The translations under genes were made by a program, and so were the position numbers. Shown one piece after another: positions 51,892 to 60,291 of a stretch of DNA of 64,000 nucleotides. The DNA is from Azospirillum sp. TSH100 (lineage in GTDB: Bacteria > Pseudomonadota > Alphaproteobacteria > Azospirillales > Azospirillaceae). The stretch lies in assembly GCF_004923295.1 (NCBI RefSeq), contig NZ_CP039635.1:1-64000 (forward strand). Direction: 5' to 3'. How positions within the stretch are numbered: position 1 is the first letter of the stretch; each line of letters starts with the position of its first letter. The notes under the pieces are model-generated. The model worked only from the letters and a program-made list of their open reading frames with translations, was not told the origin of the DNA and searched no databases.

Positions 51892-54234
51892 GTGGAAAAC
51901 CTTCCCCAGATCAACAATGGGGGCCATGGAGGCCCGCCGGCTCCGGCGTGGCCCACCCAGGTCGGCCACCATATGCCGCGTGAGTTCGACGGCCCGGCTC
52001 CGGCCATGGGCCCCGACTTCCGCTTCATCCTGCGGGTGCTGGCGGCGCATAAGACGCTGATCGTCCTCATCGTGCTGGCGCTCACCGCCCTGTCGGCTTT
52101 CGCCGTCTCGCTGATGAAGGACAAATACACCTCCGAAGCTCTTCTGCTGGTCGACAACCGGCAGGTCCGCGTCGTCCGCGCGGAAGATCAGGCGCTGAAC
52201 TCCATCACACCGGAAGATGGCGCGATCCTCAGCGAAATTGAAATCCTGAAGTCGACCGCCGTGTTGTCCCAGGCGGTCACCGACCTGAAGCTGGCGACCA
52301 ATCAGGAGTTCAACCCGCCGGTCCAGGCCGACGAGACGAAGCCCTTCGTCGAGCGCGCCACCGCCTGGACGCGCGAACAGGCCCACGCCGTCTTCGGTCC
52401 GGAACTGCCCGGCGTCGTCCAGGCCGTGCTGGCCCATGGCGACGACATGACCAAGGACACCCACCTGCGCGAAACCCGCGCCGCCGACAGCATCGACGGC
52501 GTGCTGGACCGCATCCGCCGCAATCTCGAGGTTGGCGTCGTCGGCCGGTCGCGCGTGATCCAGGTCCGCTACACCGCCCGCGATCCGGAGGTTGCCCAGA
52601 AGGTGGTTGAGACCGTCGTCCGCCGCTACATGGAAACCCGCCAGCAGATGGACCGCGACCTGTCCACCAGCGCCGTCGCCTGGCTGGAAGACCGCATCGC
52701 CACCCTGCGCAAGGAAGTCGCCGCGGCCGACACCAAGGTCGACGCCGTCCGCTTCAAGGCCGGTCTGGTCAAGAACGGCACCAACGGCCTGATGGCGACC
52801 ACCGAACTTGAGCAGGCCCGCCTGCGTCTGGCCGAAGCCACCGCCAACCGCGCCCGCGCCGTCGCCCAGGCCCAGACGCTGGAACGCAGCGCCGGCAACG
52901 GCGGCAGCCTCGCCTCGCCCGTCGTCGCCCAGCTGCGCGCCACCGTCGCCTCAATCTCCACCGAACTGGCCCAGCTGTCGCGCCAGTATGGTCCGAAGCA
53001 CCCGCGCATCCAGGAACTCCAAGCCCGCCTGAACGAGGCCAACTCCTCGTTGCAGCAGGAAGTCCGCCATGAGATCGGCGGCGTCCGAGAGGCGGCTAAC
53101 GTCGCCATCGAGCAGGAGAACGCCCTGAAGGCGATGATCGCCAAGCTGGAATCCGGCTATCAGACCATGGCCGAGGAAGCGGTGCCGCTGCGCACGCTGG
53201 AGGCCGAGGCACAGGCCAAGCGCCAGCTGCTGGACAGCCTGCTCGGCCGTCTCGAAGAGGTGCAGGCCCAGCAGGACAACCGCGCCTTCCCAACCGCCGT
53301 CAAGCTGGTCTCGGCGCCGCAGGTGCCGCATGAGCCGTCGGGTCCGTTCCGCATCCTGCTGCTGCTGGCCGGCTTCGTCGCGTCGCTCGCCGTCGCCGTC
53401 TTCATCGTCTTCGGCATCGAGCTGTTCCAGCGCCGCATCCGTACCCCGGACGCCGTCCGCCGCATCCTGGGCGTCGGCACGGTCCACATCATCCCGCACC
53501 ACTCCACCCGCGGCACCCGCGGCCGTCTGGACCAGATCTTCCAGAACCATCCCTTCTCGCTGTTCGCGGAATCGATGCGCGCCCTGTTCCGCAACCACCT
53601 GTCGGATCTGGGTCCGGTCGGCTCCATCGCCGTCACCTCGGCCCGCCCGCAGGACGGCAAGACCTCGATGAGCCTCGCCGTCGCCCAGGTCGCCGCCCAG
53701 GCCGGCCGCCGCGTCGTGGTGGTCGACACCGACTTCCGCCGCTCGCGCATCGACGGCCTTTTCAACCTATCGGCCAAGAAGGGCCTGTCGGACTGGATTT
53801 CCGGCACCGCCACCCTGGACGAGATCGTCCACAGCAGCGAGGACGCGCCCTATGCGATGATCCCGGCCGGCCGCCTGATGTCCGAGACGCTGGACCGCTT
53901 CAACGTCGATGGCCTTGTCCACCTGATGGCCGGCCTGTCGCCGCACTTCGATCTGGTGGTGTTCGACACCGCCCCGGCGCTCGCCGTGTCGGATGCCCGC
54001 ATCGTCTGCGGCGCGGCCACCAAGGTGCTGTTCGTCAGCCGCTGGGGCCACACCACCGCCAGCGACCTGCAGGCGGTCGCCGACCTCGGCCCGATCGACC
54101 ACAGCAAGTTCGTGGCGGTGATGACCGACGTGAACCTGAAGAAGGCGGCGTCGCGCGGCTACCAAGGTCCCTACAACAGCTATGTGGCGACCCGGAAATA
54201 CTACGGCGACACCACCCTGCGGACCGCGCCCTGA
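51892..54234 (+). CDS. Wzz-type chain-length regulator fused to BY-kinase
   Basis: Inner-membrane protein of 780 residues controlling polysaccharide chain length and export. Two membrane helices (about 47-67, TLIVLIVLALTALSAFAVSL, and 486-508, ILLLLAGFVASLAVAVFIVF) flank a periplasmic coiled-coil Wzz domain. The cytoplasmic kinase has Walker A VTSARPQDGKTSMSLA, Walker A' VVVVDTDFRRSRI and a B-like LVVFDTAPAL. A Tyr cluster at the C-terminus (YQGPYNSYVATRKYYGD) is where such kinases autophosphorylate. GTG 51892 is nine bases after AAGGAG. A long hairpin follows the stop. Confidence 0.93.
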   Translation: MENLPQINNGGHGGPPAPAWPTQVGHHMPREFDGPAPAMGPDFRFILRVLAAHKTLIVLIVLALTALSAFAVSLMKDKYTSEALLLVDNRQVRVVRAEDQALNSITPEDGAILSEIEILKSTAVLSQAVTDLKLATNQEFNPPVQADETKPFVERATAWTREQAHAVFGPELPGVVQAVLAHGDDMTKDTHLRETRAADSIDGVLDRIRRNLEVGVVGRSRVIQVRYTARDPEVAQKVVETVVRRYMETRQQMDRDLSTSAVAWLEDRIATLRKEVAAADTKVDAVRFKAGLVKNGTNGLMATTELEQARLRLAEATANRARAVAQAQTLERSAGNGGSLASPVVAQLRATVASISTELAQLSRQYGPKHPRIQELQARLNEANSSLQQEVRHEIGGVREAANVAIEQENALKAMIAKLESGYQTMAEEAVPLRTLEAEAQAKRQLLDSLLGRLEEVQAQQDNRAFPTAVKLVSAPQVPHEPSGPFRILLLLAGFVASLAVAVFIVFGIELFQRRIRTPDAVRRILGVGTVHIIPHHSTRGTRGRLDQIFQNHPFSLFAESMRALFRNHLSDLGPVGSIAVTSARPQDGKTSMSLAVAQVAAQAGRRVVVVDTDFRRSRIDGLFNLSAKKGLSDWISGTATLDEIVHSSEDAPYAMIPAGRLMSETLDRFNVDGLVHLMAGLSPHFDLVVFDTAPALAVSDARIVCGAATKVLFVSRWGHTTASDLQAVADLGPIDHSKFVAVMTDVNLKKAASRGYQGPYNSYVATRKYYGDTTLRTAP

Positions 54235-54272
54235 AGCGTGAAGCAGAGGTGACCTGAAGCTCCTTCGACCCT

Positions 54273-54319
54273 GAGGCCCTTCCCCTGCGGATGCTGCGGC
54301 ATCCGCAGGGAGGGGCCTC
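54273..54319. terminator. long hairpin after the Wzz/kinase gene
   Basis: GAGGCCC and CCTGCGGATGC pair with GCATCCGCAGG and GGGCCTC around small internal loops, giving about 18 base pairs, 38 bases after the stop. No T run follows, so it may attenuate rather than fully terminate. Confidence 0.6.
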
Positions 54320-54374
54320 CCCATGACCGGAACCGGCTGTTGGCCGCTGCGACAGGAAGAGAGAGCCCCTCCTG

Positions 54375-55652
54375 ATGATCGAGAGTCCGAAACCCGGCTT
54401 CCCGAAATGGCGCCCCACCCGGCGCGACCTCCTGCGGACCGTCGCCGCCGGTGCCGTGCTGGCGAGCTGCCGTGGCGCCAGCGGCCCGGCGGCGGCGGAA
54501 GCAGCCAGCCAGCCCCAGGCGGCCGAGCCGGCGGTCACGCTGCGCGAAGTCTGCCGCGCGCTCGGCATCCGGCATGGCGCCGCCCGCGACCATTTCATCG
54601 AACCGGAAGACCCGATGCTTGACCGGTTGATGGCACGCGAATGCGACGTCGTCACCCCGGAAAATGGCGGCAAATGGGGGGTCTTCCAGCACACAGAGGG
54701 CACTTACGACTGGCGCCGCTTCGACGCCTCGGTGGAGTTGGCGCGCAGCATCGGCGCCACGCCCAACTGGCACACGATCATCTGGCAGCATATGGGCATG
54801 CCGCCCTACATGAAGCTTCCGGTAAGCCGGCAGGCGGAACTGGGCATCTCGGAGCGCGCCTATTTTTCGCCGGAAGGCACATTGAGCGCCGAGACCGTCT
54901 GGCCGCGCTTCACCGGCGTGGTGGAGGCGGTGCGGGAACGCTACGGCGACATCTTCTACCGCATCGACGTCGCCAACGAGGTCTTCTTCTGGGAAACGGT
55001 GCAGAGCCACCCGCAGGAGCAGGACCGCTACGGCTTCCGCCGCGGCATGTGGTGGGTGGCGGCCGGCGGGGCGGAAAAGGGGCCGGAATGGCTCGACCCC
55101 TATTTCCACCATGTCCACAAGGCCTTTCCCAAGGCGAAGCTGGTGCTGAACGAGTTCGGCATCGAGATCGACGAAGGCTGGCAGCAGCGCAAGCGCGCCT
55201 ATCTGCTGGACTGGCTGACCGGGGCGGTGAAGCGTGGCGTGCCGATCCACGGCATCGGTCTGCAAAGCCACCTGATCGGCGGCAAGCCTTATGACAGCGC
55301 CGGCATGCGCAAGTTCCTGCGCGCGGTCGACAAGCTCGGGCTGTCCGTCCATCTGACGGAGATGGATGTCGACGAGACCCGCCTGCCGCGTTCGTGGTCG
55401 CGCGACGAAAAGGACCGGGCGATGGCCCAGCTCGCCCGCCAGTATCTCGCCGACATGCTGGACACTGCGCGGGTGGAGGAGCTGTGCTGGTGGCATCTGC
55501 GCTCCGACCTGAATTTCATCGCGCGGGAGCATCCGGATTTGCGCCCCCACCCCTCCCCCTATGACGAGAACTCCCGGCCGCTGCCGCTCTACACCGCGGT
55601 GGTGGAGACGTTGCGGGAAAAGGCCCGCACCGGCAAGGCACGGTCGGGCTGA
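54375..55652 (+). CDS. GH10 endo-beta-xylanase-like protein, Tat-exported
   Basis: Extracytoplasmic glycoside hydrolase of family 10 (425 residues), which cleaves beta-1,4-linked backbones such as xylan. The N-terminus has a twin-arginine motif (TRRDLLRTVAAGAVLASC) ending in a possible lipobox LASC. The catalytic domain shows CDVVTPENGGKWG, WHTIIWQ, the acid/base Glu in VANEVFF, LNEFGIEI and the nucleophile Glu in VHLTEMDV, and ends in WWHLRSDLN. The start ATG has GAGCCCCTCCTG upstream. Sitting inside the exopolysaccharide locus it may trim the polymer being exported rather than digest plant xylan. Confidence 0.9.
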   Translation: MIESPKPGFPKWRPTRRDLLRTVAAGAVLASCRGASGPAAAEAASQPQAAEPAVTLREVCRALGIRHGAARDHFIEPEDPMLDRLMARECDVVTPENGGKWGVFQHTEGTYDWRRFDASVELARSIGATPNWHTIIWQHMGMPPYMKLPVSRQAELGISERAYFSPEGTLSAETVWPRFTGVVEAVRERYGDIFYRIDVANEVFFWETVQSHPQEQDRYGFRRGMWWVAAGGAEKGPEWLDPYFHHVHKAFPKAKLVLNEFGIEIDEGWQQRKRAYLLDWLTGAVKRGVPIHGIGLQSHLIGGKPYDSAGMRKFLRAVDKLGLSVHLTEMDVDETRLPRSWSRDEKDRAMAQLARQYLADMLDTARVEELCWWHLRSDLNFIAREHPDLRPHPSPYDENSRPLPLYTAVVETLREKARTGKARSG

Positions 55653-55812
55653 CCCTTGCCCCCGGGGCGCCGTACCGTGGAGGTACGCCGTTGGCACCGA
55701 CCACCCCCTGCGATAGGCCCGCGCACTTTCTCCTTCGCGCGCGCGCGTCCGCTGCCGCTCCCGATTAGAGTCCCTCAAAGCGTCCTGTACCCATCTGATG
55801 GAGAGGTCGATC

Positions 55813-56778
55813 GTGCAGAACACAGCCGACACATTGCCGATGGATCGCCTGCCCGCCGATCGCACGACGGACGACGCCCTGGTCGAGCGCTACCGGCGGA
55901 AGTTCCACCTCTCGCCCAACTATCCGCTGACCGCCGAGATGGTGCGGCGCCACTGGGACCTGGAGCGGCGCCTCGCCCGCGAACTGCTGGCCAGCGAGCC
56001 GGAAGAGCGCTGGGACGTGTTCGAGCAGGCCTACACCACGCTCTACACCAGTTGTCCCTGGCTGAACGAGGCGGAGGACGACGCCCACACCCGCAACGAT
56101 GATCTCGACTTCCGGCATTTCCTGACCCTGCTCGGCGGACCGCAGGACGTATACGAGGTGGGATCGGGCAAGGCGCGGCTTCTGCGCTATCTCGCCCGCC
56201 ACGGTTACCGCTGCGTCGCGACCGAGGTGACGCGTGAACGCGGAGCGACTTGGATCGAGCAGGACTCCAACGTCACCTGGAAGAACAGCGACGGCATCCA
56301 TCTGGCCCAGTTCGAGCCGGCCAACCGCTATGACAGCGTGATCTCCACCCATGTCGTCGAGCATATGCACCCGGAAGACGTCGTCACCCACATGGAGAAT
56401 GTCCGCACCATCCTGAAGCCTGGCGGGAAATACATCCTGAGCATGCCGCACAAATATGCCGGTCCGGCCGACCTGTCGGAGGTGTTCGGCCTGAACGAGC
56501 CGATCTGCATGCATCTGCGCGAATATGGCTGGGGCGAGACCGAGGCGATGCTGCGCCAAGCTGGTTTCGGCCGGGTCGAGGCGGTCTATATCCTGCCGAT
56601 GGCGGTGCGCCGCCGGATGAACCTCCATTTCGCCAGCCGAGCCTTTCTCGGCTATGCGAAGCTGGTTGAGGCATTTTTGGGACGGCTTCCGTTAACCCTT
56701 AATCGTAAGCTCGGAAGGGTTGGACAGCTCTATCTGTTCCGTCCCGAGGTGTTCGTGGTGGCCCACAAGCCCAGATAA
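55813..56778 (+). CDS. SAM-dependent methyltransferase
   Basis: Class I methyltransferase of about 321 residues. The SAM-binding motif is VYEVGSGKARLLRYLARHG, with ATEVTRE as the acidic strand, DSVISTHVVEHMHPEDVV and LKPGGKYILSMPH following. The N-terminal 100 residues are helical and unassigned. In this locus methylation of a sugar in the exopolysaccharide is plausible. GTG 55813 was chosen because GGAGAGG lies five bases upstream; ATG 55798 is in frame but lacks such a site. Confidence 0.85.
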   Translation: MQNTADTLPMDRLPADRTTDDALVERYRRKFHLSPNYPLTAEMVRRHWDLERRLARELLASEPEERWDVFEQAYTTLYTSCPWLNEAEDDAHTRNDDLDFRHFLTLLGGPQDVYEVGSGKARLLRYLARHGYRCVATEVTRERGATWIEQDSNVTWKNSDGIHLAQFEPANRYDSVISTHVVEHMHPEDVVTHMENVRTILKPGGKYILSMPHKYAGPADLSEVFGLNEPICMHLREYGWGETEAMLRQAGFGRVEAVYILPMAVRRRMNLHFASRAFLGYAKLVEAFLGRLPLTLNRKLGRVGQLYLFRPEVFVVAHKPR

Positions 56779-56830
56779 CACCCGTTTGAGCAACGCAAAA
56801 AAACGCTTAATCAACAACTTACCGATACAG

Positions 56831-56873
56831 AAAAACCCCTTTGTTGCTGCAATGCATCGGCAAAGGGGTTTTT
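56831..56873 (+). terminator. intrinsic terminator after the methyltransferase gene
   Basis: AAAAACCCCTTTG pairs perfectly over 13 bases with CAAAGGGGTTTTT, which provides its own T run. It lies in an AT-richer 222-base stretch before the cellulase gene. Confidence 0.9.
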
Positions 56874-57000
56874 CGTGTCTCTTTCTTTTCACAAGCGACA
56901 GTGGCATTAGAGACGCATTTCGCTAAAATTTGAAATACCTCGTTAACCTTTTCCGGCCAGTCTGGGCTCCAGCGAAAACACGGAAAAGAGGATACTTCCA

Positions 57001-59511
57001 ATGGCAACCAGCCCCGTCGATACGACCTTCGTAGTCAATGCCTCGGGTGTGACTGCCGGAGGAGTCTGGCCGCACTTCAAGTTCCTCGTCGACGGTGTCT
57101 CCGTCGGCCAGGCGACGGTCAATTCCACCAGCGCCGGCCGGTACAGCTTCACCACCAAGGTGGCTCCCGACGCCGCGCACAAGGTCCAGATCGTGTACGA
57201 CAACGACTGGCTGTCGACCGACACCGCCGGCATGTACCGCGACCTGATCGTCAAGTCGATCGAAGTCAACGGCAAGACCATCGCTTCCACCAGCTCGACG
57301 GTCTCCTACGCCGCCGATGGCCAGGGCATCCTGTCCGGCCGTGAAGTTCTGTCCTGGAGCGGCTCGCTCGATTTCAGCATGTCCAAGGACATGTTCGCCA
57401 GCGGCGCCGGGACGACGCCGACAACGCCGAGCACCCCCACGACGCCGACCACCCCGACCACCGGCGGCACGCCGATCGTCGTGAATGCCTACGGCAACGC
57501 GGCCGGCGGCGTGAACGCCCATTTCAAGGTTCTGGTCGACGGCAAGATGATCGGTGAAGGCACCGCCGGTACCGCCGCAAAGGACTTCACCTTCACCGCC
57601 AACGTCGGCAACGACGTCGCCCACAAGGTCCAGATCCAGTACGACAACGACGGTGTCGTCGGCGGCGTCGACCGCAACCTGTACGTCAACAAGATCACCA
57701 TCGGCGGCCATGCCGTGAACCCGACCGACAGCATCGTGTCGATCGACAAGGGCGCGCTCGACGGCAAGGACGTGGTCGCCGGCCAGAAGGCCATGTGGTG
57801 GAACGGCACCATGGAGGTCAAGGCCGACAAGTCCTGGTTCGCCGGCAGCACCACGCCGACCAACCCCTCCACGCCGAGCCTGTCGGTCAGCGATGTGACG
57901 GTGACGGAACCGACCGGCAGCCAGACCTCTGGCGGCATCCAGGGCTTCCTGCACACCCAGGGCAACCAGATCGTCGACGAGGCCGGAAACACCGTCCGCC
58001 TGACCGGCGTCAACTGGTTCGGTGGCGAGGGCTACAACTACGTGCCCGCCGGCCTGTGGGCCGACAGCTACCAGCACCATCTGGAAAGCATGAAGTCGCT
58101 CGGCTTCAACACCATCCGCATGACCATGTCGGACGCCATGTTCGACAGCACCGCGGTGACCAACGGCATCGACTTCTCGAAGAACCCGGATCTGGCCGGC
58201 CTCACCCGCCTGCAGGTCTACGACAAGGTCATCGACTACGCCGGCAAGCTCGGCATGAAGGTGATCCTCGACCACCACCGCAACGACGGCGGCGCCGGCA
58301 CCAACGAAGGCGGGCTGTGGTACACCAGCGCGCATCCGGAATCGACGGTGATCGCGAACTGGAAGATGCTGGCCCAGCATTATGCCGGCAACGAGACCGT
58401 CATCGGCGCCGACCTGCACAACGAGCCGAGCGTCTCCGCCACCTGGGGCGGCGCTGCCGCCACCGACTGGGCCTCGGCCGCCGAGCGCATCGGCAACGCC
58501 ATCCAGACCGTGAACAAGGACTGGCTGCTGTTCGTCGAAGGCACCGAATGGAGCAGCACGCTGGCCGGTGCGCAGTCGCGCCCGATCCACTTCGACACCC
58601 CCAACAAGCTCGTCTATTCGCCGCACGCCTATGGCCAGAGCGTCGGTCAGTTCAGCTGGCTGACCGACCCGAACTACCCCAACAATCTGCCGGCCCAGTA
58701 CGACAAGATGTGGGGCTATCTGTACAAGAACGATACCGCGCCGATCATGCTCGGCGAATGGGGCGGCCAGTTCACCAGTGCGGCCGAGCAGACCTGGGGC
58801 AAGACCCTGGCCAAGTACCTGAACGGCGACTGGAACCTGGACGGCAAGAGCGATATCGCGGCCGGCGACAAGGGGATGAGCTGGACCTTCTGGGCCTGGA
58901 CCCCGGAATCGGGTGACGTCGGCGGCATCCTGATGGACGACTACAAGACCATCAACCCAACCAAGGCCGCCATCGTGAAGGGCGCCATGGAAGGCTCGGT
59001 GTTCGATACTCCGACCACCACCGCCGCGACGGCCAACGCCACCTTCACGGTCAAGCTGTCGTCGGCTTCCAGCACCCCGGTCACGGTGGATTACGCCACG
59101 GTGGACGGCACGGCCAAGGCTGGTTCCGACTATACCGCAACGAGCGGCAAGCTGACATTCGCCGCCGGCGAGACCACCAAGACCGTGACGGTCAAGGTGC
59201 TGAGCGACAGCGTGACCGAGGGCAACGAGACATTCGGCCTGAAGATCTCCAACGCCACTGCCGCAAGCATCGCCGACGCCACCGGGACCGGCACGATCGT
59301 CGATGCCGCCGCCAAGGCCGCCGCCGCTGCCTCGCTCAGCTCGGCCGACCTGCTGGCCCACACCGTGAGCGCCGCCAACGACACGGCCACCGCGACCGCC
59401 GCCGCCGTCGATCTGTCGACGACGCAGCACCTCGCCAGCCACGACGTGTATGGCGTCACCTTCGACGTCAACCACCATGAGCTGGACAGCAGCCTGGCGC
59501 ACGCCGCCTGA
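57001..59511 (+). CDS. secreted multidomain GH5 glycanase with two CBM60-like and one Calx-beta domain
   Basis: Protein of 836 residues with no signal peptide. Two CBM60-like domains (about 5-130 and 157-280), each with YDND and a (R/N)LxVxxIxxxG strand, are joined by a Thr/Pro linker. A GH5 domain covers about 315-660: LTGVNWFGGEGYNYVPAGLW, GMKVILDHHRND, acid/base Glu in ADLHNEPS, and nucleophile Glu in MLGEWGGQF. A Calx-beta-like domain (VDYATVDGTAKAGSDYTATSG, DSVTEGNETFGLKISNA) follows, then a low-complexity tail. A leaderless start with C-terminal Calx-beta points to type I secretion; this is inference, and no RTX nonapeptides are seen. The likely substrate is a beta-glucan or xylan, or the cell's own polysaccharide. 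Confidence 0.9.
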   Translation: MATSPVDTTFVVNASGVTAGGVWPHFKFLVDGVSVGQATVNSTSAGRYSFTTKVAPDAAHKVQIVYDNDWLSTDTAGMYRDLIVKSIEVNGKTIASTSSTVSYAADGQGILSGREVLSWSGSLDFSMSKDMFASGAGTTPTTPSTPTTPTTPTTGGTPIVVNAYGNAAGGVNAHFKVLVDGKMIGEGTAGTAAKDFTFTANVGNDVAHKVQIQYDNDGVVGGVDRNLYVNKITIGGHAVNPTDSIVSIDKGALDGKDVVAGQKAMWWNGTMEVKADKSWFAGSTTPTNPSTPSLSVSDVTVTEPTGSQTSGGIQGFLHTQGNQIVDEAGNTVRLTGVNWFGGEGYNYVPAGLWADSYQHHLESMKSLGFNTIRMTMSDAMFDSTAVTNGIDFSKNPDLAGLTRLQVYDKVIDYAGKLGMKVILDHHRNDGGAGTNEGGLWYTSAHPESTVIANWKMLAQHYAGNETVIGADLHNEPSVSATWGGAAATDWASAAERIGNAIQTVNKDWLLFVEGTEWSSTLAGAQSRPIHFDTPNKLVYSPHAYGQSVGQFSWLTDPNYPNNLPAQYDKMWGYLYKNDTAPIMLGEWGGQFTSAAEQTWGKTLAKYLNGDWNLDGKSDIAAGDKGMSWTFWAWTPESGDVGGILMDDYKTINPTKAAIVKGAMEGSVFDTPTTTAATANATFTVKLSSASSTPVTVDYATVDGTAKAGSDYTATSGKLTFAAGETTKTVTVKVLSDSVTEGNETFGLKISNATAASIADATGTGTIVDAAAKAAAAASLSSADLLAHTVSAANDTATATAAAVDLSTTQHLASHDVYGVTFDVNHHELDSSLAHAA

Positions 59512-59549
59512 CCGTTCGGTTCGTTCGACCGGGTGAGAGCCTGAAGGAC

Positions 59550-59583
59550 AAGGGGCCGGCAGTTCTGCTGCCGGTCCCTTTCC
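59550..59583 (+). terminator. intrinsic terminator after the GH5 gene
   Basis: AAGGGGCCGGCAG pairs with CTGCCGGTCCCTT around TTCTG with one G-T pair, followed by TCC. It lies between convergent genes. Confidence 0.8.
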
Positions 59584-59601
59584 GTTATCCGCGGTACGCG
59601 T

Positions 59602-60249
59602 TCAGCCCGGCACCGGCGAGGTTGCGCTGCCCGGCAGCATGGCCGACGCAGTACCGACCGGCGCCGGATGCGGAATGTCGGGGATGGTGACCTCGGCCAC
59701 CGCCTTGCCCGGATTGCCGGCAACGACGGTGCGCCGCGGCATCGGCTTGGTGACGACGGATGAGGCGGCGACGATGCATTCATCGCCGATGACGACGCCG
59801 ATCACCACCGCATGCGGCCCGACCCAGACCCCGTCACCCAGTTCCGGGTAATGGGTCACCCGGCCGGTCGGCAGCAGGTCGTCCTTCTGGCCGAGGGTGA
59901 CACCGTGGAACAGGGTGACGTTCGCGCCGATGCGCGCGTTGGCGTTCACCACCAGCCCCCAGCCGTGCAGGATGCGCAGGCCCGGCCCGACCTGGGTTTC
60001 CCAGGGAAGATCCATGGCGGCGGAATGCTGGGTCCAGCGGTGCAGCAGCCGGCAGGCGGCCAGCAGCGGCTTTCCCAGAGGCCCGCCCACCCGGTCCAGC
60101 GCCTGACAGCTGCGCAGGGTGAAGGTCACCCGGAACATGCGGTTTCCCACCAGCAGCTTCAGCACCGCCCCAAGGCCGGAACCCCCACCATAGCGGGTGG
60201 CATCCGCCGCGACGGTCTGGCGAAATGTGTAGCGCGGAGCGTCCTGCAT
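59602..60249 (-). CDS. serine acetyltransferase-like hexapeptide-repeat protein
   Basis: Left-handed beta-helix acyltransferase of 215 residues, similar to CysE and to colanic-acid-type sugar acetyltransferases. The repeat region reads ILHGWGLVVNANARIGANV, TLFHGVTLGQKDDLL, YPELGDGVWVGPHAVVIG, VVIGDECIVAASSVV, with the loop containing HG as in CysE. Its place beside the flippase suggests O-acetylation of a polysaccharide sugar. ATG 60249 has GGAGAGG upstream; an in-frame TTG eight codons earlier is less likely. Confidence 0.85.
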   Translation of the reverse strand: MQDAPRYTFRQTVAADATRYGGGSGLGAVLKLLVGNRMFRVTFTLRSCQALDRVGGPLGKPLLAACRLLHRWTQHSAAMDLPWETQVGPGLRILHGWGLVVNANARIGANVTLFHGVTLGQKDDLLPTGRVTHYPELGDGVWVGPHAVVIGVVIGDECIVAASSVVTKPMPRRTVVAGNPGKAVAEVTIPDIPHPAPVGTASAMLPGSATSPVPG

Positions 60250-60291
60250 CGCGGTGTCATCCTCTCCGTTCAAACATTGTCGCGCCGGCTT

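Noticed and set aside
56890..56905. Possible sigma-54 promoter before the GH5 gene (TGGCAT...GC)
   Set aside because: GG and GC are at the right spacing but the -12 box lacks TT, so it is too weak to claim.
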